Of a DNA stretch of 64,000 bases, positions 35,023-42,329 are shown piece by piece. Origin of the DNA: Acidobacteriota bacterium (GTDB taxonomy: Bacteria; Acidobacteriota; Terriglobia; Terriglobales; Acidobacteriaceae). The stretch covers positions 1 to 64,000 of the forward strand of contig JAJYVF010000026.1 in assembly GCA_021792135.1 (NCBI GenBank), written 5' to 3'. Position 1 is the stretch's first letter. Each line of letters begins with the position of its first letter. Position numbers and translations under genes: made by a program. The notes beneath the pieces are model-generated. The model had not been told where the DNA came from, searched no databases, and saw only the letters and a list, made by a program, of their open reading frames with translations.

Positions 35023-36765
35023 ATGTCCGCCGGCGCCCGAATCTCCTTGCACCCATCCCGGCCCAAAGGCATAGTGTTGAAAGTGGATCAGCCGCAGCCA
35101 GACTCGGTCGTTGGCCATTACAGAGTCCTGCGCCGCCTGGGGGCGGGCGGCATGGGTGTGGTCTACGAAGCTGAAGACCTCAAGCTGGGCCGCCACGTCG
35201 CCCTGAAGATGCTGGCCGGCGGATCCGATCCCGTCTCCCTCGAGCGCTTCTGGCGCGAGGCCCGCACCGCCTCGGCGCTGAATCACCCTGGCATCTGCAC
35301 CATCTACGAGATCAATGAGACGGAAAACCAGCCCTTCCTCGTCATGGAGATGCTGGAGGGCCAGAGCCTCGATCAGCTTTACGGCGGCCACGCGATGCCC
35401 TACCCGCGACTCCTCGATGTCGGCATTCAGGTCGCGGATGCGCTCGACGCCGCTCACCGCAAAGGCATCCTGCACCGCGATATCAAGCCGGGAAACATCT
35501 TCGTGACGACTTCCGGCCAGGCAAAGATCCTCGATTTCGGCCTCGCCCGCTACGAAGCACAGGGAGAACTGACGGCTGCGGGCATCCCCGCCAGCAACGT
35601 CCTCACCACGCCCGGCACCACCCTCGGCACCATTGCCTATATGTCTCCCGAGCAGGCCCGCGGCGAACCCCTCGACGCCCGCAGCGACGTCTTTTCCCTG
35701 GGCGTGGTCCTCTACGAGATGTCGACTGGCCGCCATCCCTTCGCCGGAACCACCACGGCAGTGGTTTTCGACAAGCTGCTCAACTATCTGCCGCCCGCAC
35801 CCATCTCTCTCAACCAGGATCTTCCTCCCGAATTCGAGAACGTCCTCGGCAAGACCCTCGAAAAGGATCGCGAGCTGCGCTGCCAGTCCGCGGCCGATCT
35901 GCGGGCCGACCTCCGGCGCCTTCAGCGGAGCATGGCTCCGGCGCGTACTCCGGCAATGGCTCCGGCCGTATCCGGCACAGGCGCGTATCCCGGCATGATG
36001 CGCGTGCCTTCCGGCTCTTCCGTTGTGCCCGCCGCGCCGCCGCCGCAGCCCTCCACTCTGATCCCGCCAGCCAGTCCGCCGCCTCGCCCGGCGGTCAGCC
36101 CAGCGAACAATTCCTCGCCGGCGGTGCCGGTCAAATCGCCTCCCGCATCGCCGGCCGGCATCCCTCCCGCTGCCGGTCACCGCGCGCCATCTTCCAGTCG
36201 CATTCCGACGGCTCCGTCCGCTTCACCGGGCTCCGGCCATCGCGTCACTCCGGCCCCCGGCGATATGACGCCGCTGATGCTGCCTGCCGCCCCCCGGCGC
36301 CACCATCAGGAAGAATCCGCGAAATCGCGCAGCGATCTCTTCACCGGCCTCTTCGTGGTGCTGATCGCGGTTGTCATCGTCGTGGGTGCCGGCATCTGGA
36401 GCCGCGCCAATCATGAGCCGGAGCCAGGCCAGTCTGCCGCCCACCCGTCCAGCGACGCGACCAGTTCGGCACCGCCTGCAACCGCAGCCAGCCTTGCCGG
36501 CACCTACCCCGCCCATCACATGCAGATCAACGGCCATGAGTGCAATGGCTCCGTTCAGCTCGCCCCGGATCAGATGGTTTACGCGTGCGGCGTGCAGTCC
36601 GTTACCCTCTCCCGCGCCGATATCCGCGCCATCGACGGCAGCGCCGTTCTCGATTCCGCCGGCAAGCGATGGCCCGTGCAGCTCGACGGCATGACCGCAG
36701 GCCAGGTGCACAATCTTCTGGAACGCTGGTACAGGAAGAATTCCGCCGACTCCGATCGGCACTGA
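35023..36765 (+). CDS. Transmembrane Ser/Thr protein kinase
   Basis: The 580-residue Hanks-type kinase has the glycine loop [11 protein letters not shown] near residue 41, the ATP-binding Lys in [14 protein letters not shown] near 151, DFGLARYE near 171, and an activation segment ending [15 protein letters not shown] Pro/Ala-rich linker (about 300-430) leads to one membrane helix (about 438-458). A roughly 115-residue extracytoplasmic domain follows, with two Cys near 507 and 522 that could pair; it is not a PASTA domain. The start is uncertain: the ATG at 35023 has no ribosome site, and GTG 35074 or TTG 35077 follow an AAAGG. It is divergent from the SurA-like gene. Confidence 0.9.
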   Translation: MSAGARISLHPSRPKGIVLKVDQPQPDSVVGHYRVLRRLGAGGMGVVYEAEDLKLGRHVALKMLAGGSDPVSLERFWREARTASALNHPGICTIYEINETENQPFLVMEMLEGQSLDQLYGGHAMPYPRLLDVGIQVADALDAAHRKGILHRDIKPGNIFVTTSGQAKILDFGLARYEAQGELTAAGIPASNVLTTPGTTLGTIAYMSPEQARGEPLDARSDVFSLGVVLYEMSTGRHPFAGTTTAVVFDKLLNYLPPAPISLNQDLPPEFENVLGKTLEKDRELRCQSAADLRADLRRLQRSMAPARTPAMAPAVSGTGAYPGMMRVPSGSSVVPAAPPPQPSTLIPPASPPPRPAVSPANNSSPAVPVKSPPASPAGIPPAAGHRAPSSSRIPTAPSASPGSGHRVTPAPGDMTPLMLPAAPRRHHQEESAKSRSDLFTGLFVVLIAVVIVVGAGIWSRANHEPEPGQSAAHPSSDATSSAPPATAASLAGTYPAHHMQINGHECNGSVQLAPDQMVYACGVQSVTLSRADIRAIDGSAVLDSAGKRWPVQLDGMTAGQVHNLLERWYRKNSADSDRH

Positions 36766-36832
36766 CCTCTGGGTCCCCTTAGTTCCCTGCCCCGGGATGA
36801 GATACGGAACTCGAGGGTGATACATTGCCCCC

Positions 36833-37813
36833 ATGTTCCAGGCGCGCCGTTTCGTCCCCGCTGTTCTGCTCCTGACCCTGAGCAGCTTGTCCATCCAGGC
36901 CGCATCGGCTCAGAACGATCCCGCCCTCGAAAGCACGCTGCGGGCGATGATCGCCGGTTTCCAGGGCAAAGTCTCGCTCTATGCGCACGACATGGCCACC
37001 GGCCGCACCGTCGCCATCGACGCCGGTCAGCCCGTTCCCACCGCTTCCGTCATCAAGCTTTGCATCCTCTACACCGCGCTGGAGCAGATCCGCGCGGGCA
37101 AGGTGCGCTTCGACGACCGGCTGACCCTTCAAAAAGCGGACCAGGTTCCCGGCTCCGGAGTGCTGCTTTTCTTCGATACGCCCATGACACTCACCCTCAA
37201 AGACGCGCTGACGCTGATGATCGCCGAGAGCGACAACACCGCGGCCAATCTGGTCATCGATCACCTCGGCCTCAAAAACATCGACGACCAGATTCAGGCG
37301 CTGGGCATGAAGAACACCTGGCTCTATAAGAAGGTATTCCAGCCGGCCCAGGGCCCGATGCCCCCGGATCAGGCGCAGTTCGGCCTGGGGAAGACCACGG
37401 CCCGCGAAATGGCCGGTCTCATGGAACGCTTCGTCACCTGCAGCCTTGGCCCCGCGCCGGCAGAGCGTGTCGCGCGGTCCGGATCCGATCCAGGTGCCGC
37501 CATCCCTTCGGATCAGGCGCTCTGCTCGGCGGCGATCCACATGCTGAAGGATCAGTTTTTCCGCAACAGCATTCCGCGGTATCTGGAGAGCCTCGATACG
37601 ACGGAGGGTGAATCGGCGGTCGCCAACAAGACCGGCGCGCTCGACCACGTCCGCAACGACGTCGGCGCGGTCTTCACGAAGCGGGGAACCATCATCATCT
37701 CCGAGTTCACCCACGACAACGCCGACACCAGCTGGACGCCGGATAACCAGGCCGAGGTGCTGATGGCGAAGCTGGCCAAAGCCATCGTGGATGCCTGGAT
37801 GAAGTCAAGTTAG
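36833..37813 (+). CDS. Class A beta-lactamase-fold serine hydrolase
   Basis: The 326-residue product has a signal peptide (residues 1-26, ending AASAQ). The penicillin-recognising motifs are SVIK (S72-K75), SDN (133-135) and KTG (266-268), in class A spacing. The omega-loop ExxLN expected about 35 residues after SDN is not recognisable; that position reads KKVFQP, so the usual deacylating Glu seems missing. A short insertion sits near residues 203-227. It may be a slow beta-lactamase, a penicillin-binding peptidase or another serine hydrolase. It lies 67 bases after the kinase gene on the same strand and is presumably periplasmic. Confidence 0.83.
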   Translation: MFQARRFVPAVLLLTLSSLSIQAASAQNDPALESTLRAMIAGFQGKVSLYAHDMATGRTVAIDAGQPVPTASVIKLCILYTALEQIRAGKVRFDDRLTLQKADQVPGSGVLLFFDTPMTLTLKDALTLMIAESDNTAANLVIDHLGLKNIDDQIQALGMKNTWLYKKVFQPAQGPMPPDQAQFGLGKTTAREMAGLMERFVTCSLGPAPAERVARSGSDPGAAIPSDQALCSAAIHMLKDQFFRNSIPRYLESLDTTEGESAVANKTGALDHVRNDVGAVFTKRGTIIISEFTHDNADTSWTPDNQAEVLMAKLAKAIVDAWMKSS

Positions 37814-37839
37814 TCGAACCTGCTTTGCGGATCGACAAC

Positions 37840-38367
37840 TTATTCCGGGGTTGGCGCGTGCGTCAGCCCCTCAATCATCTCCCGCCACTCCGGCCACCGG
37901 AGCGCCAGCGCCGCGCGCTGGCCCGAGTCGTAATCCGCGTAGTCGAATCCCGGGCTGACGGTGCATCCCAGCAGCGCGAACCGCCCGCCCCGCATCAGCC
38001 GCGAACCTTGCCAGACGCCCTGCGGCACCACCGTCTGCAGCAGCATGCCTGCCGCCACGTCGCTCCCCAGCACCACACGCCGCCCCGTTCCATCCGGACC
38101 GAGCTGCAGCATCTCCACCGGGTCGCCGAGGTAGAAATGAAATACTTCATCGGAAGCCAGCCGGTGCATCTCGGAAAAATTGTCGGGCTCCAGCAGGTAG
38201 TAGATGGCCGTTCCGGCGCGCCGCTCGCCCGTGTACCGCTCCGGCAGCACGCCTTTGGGAATTCGCTCCTCCGCTCGCCATGTCTCGGCAAACCACCCGC
38301 CTTCGCGGGGATGCGGCTCGAGTTTCAGGAGGGGCTTCAGTTCGGCTGCGCTGATCGACTTCGTCAT
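37840..38367 (-). CDS. DUF985 cupin family protein
   Basis: The 175-residue protein, starting at the ATG at 38367, is a cupin_5/DUF985 member. The family sequence EPHPREGGWFAETWRA (about residues 17-32) is followed by AIYYLLEPDNFSEMHRLASDEVFHFYLGDPVEML and a region of GSRLMRGGRFALLGCTVSPGFDYADYD type. Cupins of this family are predicted sugar-nucleotide isomerases or small-molecule binders; the role is unproven. It is divergent from the SRAP gene and convergent with the beta-lactamase-fold gene. Confidence 0.87.
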   Translation of the reverse strand: MTKSISAAELKPLLKLEPHPREGGWFAETWRAEERIPKGVLPERYTGERRAGTAIYYLLEPDNFSEMHRLASDEVFHFYLGDPVEMLQLGPDGTGRRVVLGSDVAAGMLLQTVVPQGVWQGSRLMRGGRFALLGCTVSPGFDYADYDSGQRAALALRWPEWREMIEGLTHAPTPE

Positions 38368-38441
38368 GCAGCCATCGTACTGCCCGCGCAAATCCGCGAG
38401 CCGGGCTCCCGCTCGGTTCCAATCCGGCGGAGAATGACTCC

Positions 38442-39137
38442 ATGTGCGGCCGCTACTATCTCCGATCCGACAAGCAGCGCATTGCCGAGGCCTTTCGGGT
38501 CGAGATCCCTCCCACCTTCGACATCCTGCCCTCTTACAACATCGCGCCACAGACCATGCAGCCCGTTGTGCGCCTCGACCACGAGACCGGCCACCGCGAG
38601 CTGGTGCTGATGCGCTGGGGACTCATCCCCTTCTGGGCCAAAGAGGCGAAGATCAGCTACAGCACCATCAACGCCAGGGTGGAAACCCTGACCACCAGCG
38701 CCGCGTTTCGCGAGGCGGTGAAATACCGCCGCTGCCTCATTCCCGCCGACGGCTTCTATGAGTGGCAGCATCTCGGCCCGAAAACGACGCAGCCTTACGC
38801 CGTGGCGCTGCGCGACGGCTCCATGTTCGCCTTCGCGGGACTCTGGGAGAACTGGAACGATACGACGACGCGCGAGCGGCTCGAGACCTTCACCATCATC
38901 ACTACCGAGCCCAATGAGCTGATCCATCCCCTCCGCGGACCCATCCTCCACGACCGCATGCCGGCCATTCTGGCCCCCGCGGATTACGAGCGCTGGATGG
39001 CTCCTGCCGATCCGGCCCGCCTGCCCACGGACCTGCTCCGGCCCTTCGACGCCACCCGGATGTCCGCGTGGAAAGTCAGCGCCGCCGTCGGCAATGTCCG
39101 CAACGATTCACCGGAGCTGTGCAGGGAAGCGCTCTGA
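38442..39137 (+). CDS. yedK: SRAP (SOS response-associated peptidase, YedK/HMCES) protein
   Basis: SRAP proteins protect abasic sites in single-stranded DNA by forming a thiazolidine link with Cys2. In this 231-residue protein Cys2 (MCGRYY) is present, as are N77 (INAR), E107 (GFYEW) and H170 (ILHDRMP), so the full active site is intact. The initiator Met must be removed to expose Cys2. A GGAG lies nine bases before the ATG. The 3' end (W210-L226) recurs as a degenerate remnant near 45.03 kb, beyond the padR-ADOP-ADOP cassette that starts just downstream. Confidence 0.94.
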   Translation: MCGRYYLRSDKQRIAEAFRVEIPPTFDILPSYNIAPQTMQPVVRLDHETGHRELVLMRWGLIPFWAKEAKISYSTINARVETLTTSAAFREAVKYRRCLIPADGFYEWQHLGPKTTQPYAVALRDGSMFAFAGLWENWNDTTTRERLETFTIITTEPNELIHPLRGPILHDRMPAILAPADYERWMAPADPARLPTDLLRPFDATRMSAWKVSAAVGNVRNDSPELCREAL

Positions 39138-39202
39138 GCGCATGCCGTCACCGGCCGCTGATGCGGGATACTGTGGCCGCACTCAAAAGAGCGCTTTGGG
39201 AT

Positions 39203-39238
39203 GTAGACAATCTCCACATCCAGGAGTAGATTGTCTAC
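39203..39238 (+). promoter_or_regulatory. PadR operator overlapping promoter (11-bp perfect dyad)
   Basis: GTAGACAATCT (39203-39213) and AGATTGTCTAC (39228-39238) are a perfect inverted repeat with a 14-base gap. One arm contains a -35-like TAGACA (39204-39209); 17 bases later TAGATT (39227-39232) resembles a -10, beginning one base before the second arm. The padR ATG at 39243 is ten bases beyond the -10, so the transcript would be nearly leaderless. Repressor bound to both arms would cover the whole promoter. Confidence 0.68.
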
Positions 39239-39242
39239 GTCT

Positions 39243-39608
39243 ATGAGCACGAAAGATCGGTACAGAAATCGGATTGAGCTGTTGCAGGGCACTCTCGACA
39301 TGCTCATCCTGCAGACGCTGCAGTGGGGCCCTCAGCACGGATATGGCATTGTTCAGGCGCTGCGCGTCCAGTCCGGCGAGGTGCTGCAGGTGGAAACAGG
39401 TTCGCTCTATCCGGCGCTGCACCGGCTGGAGCGGCAGGGGTGGGTGCGCTCGGAGTGGAAGCAGACGGAGAGCAACCAGCGCGCCCGCTATTACCGCATC
39501 ACGGCCAGTGGCAAGAGGCAGCTTGTCTCGGATCTGAGCCGGTGGGAGCGGATCGTGGAGGCCATCGGCTCGATCATGCACGGCAGACCTGAGGAAGGTG
39601 AGGCATGA
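39243..39608 (+). CDS. PadR family transcriptional regulator
   Basis: This 121-residue winged-helix repressor reads LLQGTLDMLILQTLQWGPQHGYGIVQAL (about residues 10-37), VETGSLYPALHRLERQGWV and NQRARYYRITASGKRQL, a canonical PadR core. I choose the ATG at 39243; the in-frame TTG at 39231 lies inside the predicted -10. The stop codon overlaps the ATG of the first ADOP gene (ATGA). A perfect dyad over its promoter suggests autoregulation of the three-gene cassette. Confidence 0.92.
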   Translation: MSTKDRYRNRIELLQGTLDMLILQTLQWGPQHGYGIVQALRVQSGEVLQVETGSLYPALHRLERQGWVRSEWKQTESNQRARYYRITASGKRQLVSDLSRWERIVEAIGSIMHGRPEEGEA

Positions 39609-42277
39609 GCCGGCGCTGGCGGCTTCCTTTTCGTCGGCGCAGAGAGGATCTGCAGGCGGAGATCGATACTCATCTCCGGACGGCGATTGCCCATCGCATC
39701 GCCCAGGGTGAATCGGAAGAGGCCGCACGCCAGGCAACGCTGCGCGAGTTTGGCAACGTCCCGCTGATCCAGGACGTAACGCGCCAGACCTGGGGCTGGC
39801 TCTGGCTGGAGTGGCTGGCCCGGGATCTTGGTTACACCTTACGGCAGATACGACGCTCCCCGGGTTTCGCCGTCAGCGTCATCGGAACGCTGGCGCTGGG
39901 CATCGCTGCGGCAGCAGCCATGTTTACTGTGGTGGATCACGTTCTGCTCCGGCCGGTACCGTATCGGGATCCGAGGCGGCTGGTGGAGATCCAGGAGGTC
40001 AACCGTGCCGGCAAGGCAAGCTGGCCGCAACCCTGGCTCGATATCGAGCAATGGATCCGGCAGAGCCGGTCTTTTCGCCAGATTGCTTTCTTCGCGGAAA
40101 GGGGCGGCCGGCATTACCTCGAAGGCAATACCACTGCGCTGCTGGTAGAGGATGTGGACGTAAGCGCCAATCTGCTGCATATGCTGGGCGTGCCGCCAGA
40201 GCTTGGCCACGCCTTCCTGCCGGAACCTCCGGGCGTCACACCGGGAAAGAACGCGGGGACGATTGTGCTGAGCGATGCAGCGTGGCGGGACGTCTTCAGC
40301 GGCGACCCCGGCATCCCTGGCAAAGTGGTCCGGATTGATAACACCCCCTACACCGTGGCCGGCATCATGCCGCCAGGCTTCCGGTATCCAGTTGGCACTT
40401 CTGCATCGCCCCAGGTGTGGGTCCCGCTTCAGCCCGGCAAGGACGACCAGATAAGAACCAACAACGCTAACGATTATTCCGTGCTGGCGCGCCTGCGGCC
40501 GGGGGTCACGATCGCCGAAGCGAGCGCTGAAATGACTGTGATCCAGAAGCGGGTCTCGGCCGGATACGCCGATGCCCAGGCCCGCCAGGATCACAGCGGA
40601 ATCCGTATCCATCGCTATGAAGACACGCTGGTCGACGCCGGCGTGTGGAAGGCACTGCTCGCGCTGCTGGCCGCCTCGGGCGTTTTGTGGCTGATCGCCA
40701 GCCTGAACGTCGCGAATCTGCTGCTGGCGCGCAGCACGGCGCGGCAGCGAGAGATGGCCATGCGCCGCGCCCTCGGCGCCAGCCGCTGGCGCGTGGTGCA
40801 GAAGATGATGGTGGAAGGCCTGGTGCTTAGCGCAATCGCCGGTGCTCTGGGCTTTGCGCTGGCGCTCGGCTCCGTGCGGCTGATGGCCCACGAACTGGCC
40901 CAGCATCTGCCCCTGCCCGCTCCGGCCACGCCGGACTGGCAGATTCTGGGCGCACTCCTCGCGATGACAGTCACTTCGGCGCTAATGGCTACAGCGTGGC
41001 CTGCGCTGCTGACGGCACGGGCGCCGATTGAGCCGGCGCTGAAACAGGGCGGCCAGCAAACCGGTACGGCACGGCGGCACAACCGGGTTCGGGGCGCCCT
41101 GGTGGCGGCGCAGGTTGCCCTGTCGCTGACCCTGCTGGTCATCTGCGGACTTCTGCTGCAAACCATCTACAGGTTGCGGCGGGTTCCGCTCGGCTTCCGC
41201 ACCGATCACATTATCGTGGCCGATCTCAATATCCCGTCCTTCCGTTTCGCAGGGAAGGATATGATGCAGTCGCTGTACGCGCCGCTGCTGGAGCGGATTC
41301 AGCATCTGCATGGCGTGCAAAGCGCAGGTCTGATGAACGAGGTGCCGCTGCAGCAGACTTTCGGCATCATGCTGGCCCTGCGCCAGAACAACAATCAGGA
41401 TATTCACGCCTGGCTGAAGCCGCTGAGTCCGGAGATTCAGCGGGTCTTCGGCTTCAGAATGCTGGCGGGGCGGTTCTTCAATTCCACCGATACGCCTTCC
41501 TCGCAACCGGTGGTCGTGGTCAATCCGGCCTTCATGCGGCAGTACGCACCCGATAAACACAATCCGGCCTCCGCCCTTGGCATGACGTTCTGGCGTATCC
41601 GCCAGAATGCTCCGATGCACATCGTCGGTGTCCTTGACGATCAGCACCAGTGGAGTATCGGATTGCCCTCACAGCCGGAGGTGGACGTGTGTCTCTGCCA
41701 GATCACGCCAAAGAGCGGGGTTTACCGGGTTTCCACCGTCGTGATGGACGCTGCCATTCGCACCGATCAGCCAACGCAGATCCTGATCCCGGAGATTCGC
41801 GATATCCTGCGCCACGCCAGCCCCGAACTGGCGACGGCAACCATCACCACCATGGATCAGATCGTGGAGGATTCCTACGGCAGCCAGCGGCTGGCGGCGC
41901 ATCTGCTGGAGATCTTTGGAGCGACGGCTCTGCTGCTCTGCATTGCGGGGCTCTTTGGGTTGTTGAGTTACATCGTGGTCCAGCGCACGCGGGAAATCGG
42001 GCTGCGCATCGCGCTCGGCGCCACGCGGAAAACTCTGCTGTGGCTGGTTCTGCGCCAGGCGGGCGGGATGCTGCTGGTGGGCGTCGTGGCCGGCGGCGGA
42101 ATGGCCTTTGCCTCGTCGCGGCTGGTACAGGGCTTTCTTTACGGCGTGAGCGCGCACGATGGATGGACGCTGGCCGGCTCGGCGACGCTGCTCTTTACAG
42201 CGGGAATGCTCGCGGCGTATCTGCCCGCGCGGCGGGCGGCACGCGTCGACCCGATGCAGTCTCTGCGGGCTGAATGA
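39605..42277 (+). CDS. ADOP-family ABC transporter permease (first of tandem pair)
   Basis: The 890-residue permease has the PadR-linked N-terminal segment (LQAEIDTHLRTAIAHRIAQGESEEAARQATLREFG) and a first helix near residue 90. Two MacB/FtsX-type halves follow, with RQREMAMRRALGASRWRVVQKMMVEG near 380 and RTREIGLRIALGATRKTLL near 795, ending RAARVDPMQSLRAE. It is coupled to padR by a 4-base overlap. No ATP-binding subunit is nearby. Such permeases are presumed to export or sense envelope-active compounds. Confidence 0.9.
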   Translation: MSRRWRLPFRRRREDLQAEIDTHLRTAIAHRIAQGESEEAARQATLREFGNVPLIQDVTRQTWGWLWLEWLARDLGYTLRQIRRSPGFAVSVIGTLALGIAAAAAMFTVVDHVLLRPVPYRDPRRLVEIQEVNRAGKASWPQPWLDIEQWIRQSRSFRQIAFFAERGGRHYLEGNTTALLVEDVDVSANLLHMLGVPPELGHAFLPEPPGVTPGKNAGTIVLSDAAWRDVFSGDPGIPGKVVRIDNTPYTVAGIMPPGFRYPVGTSASPQVWVPLQPGKDDQIRTNNANDYSVLARLRPGVTIAEASAEMTVIQKRVSAGYADAQARQDHSGIRIHRYEDTLVDAGVWKALLALLAASGVLWLIASLNVANLLLARSTARQREMAMRRALGASRWRVVQKMMVEGLVLSAIAGALGFALALGSVRLMAHELAQHLPLPAPATPDWQILGALLAMTVTSALMATAWPALLTARAPIEPALKQGGQQTGTARRHNRVRGALVAAQVALSLTLLVICGLLLQTIYRLRRVPLGFRTDHIIVADLNIPSFRFAGKDMMQSLYAPLLERIQHLHGVQSAGLMNEVPLQQTFGIMLALRQNNNQDIHAWLKPLSPEIQRVFGFRMLAGRFFNSTDTPSSQPVVVVNPAFMRQYAPDKHNPASALGMTFWRIRQNAPMHIVGVLDDQHQWSIGLPSQPEVDVCLCQITPKSGVYRVSTVVMDAAIRTDQPTQILIPEIRDILRHASPELATATITTMDQIVEDSYGSQRLAAHLLEIFGATALLLCIAGLFGLLSYIVVQRTREIGLRIALGATRKTLLWLVLRQAGGMLLVGVVAGGGMAFASSRLVQGFLYGVSAHDGWTLAGSATLLFTAGMLAAYLPARRAARVDPMQSLRAE

Positions 42278-42329
42278 AGCGGCGCCCGCGATCTGGTTGC
42301 GGTGATCTTTTCACCGGCTGAGGCAGAGC

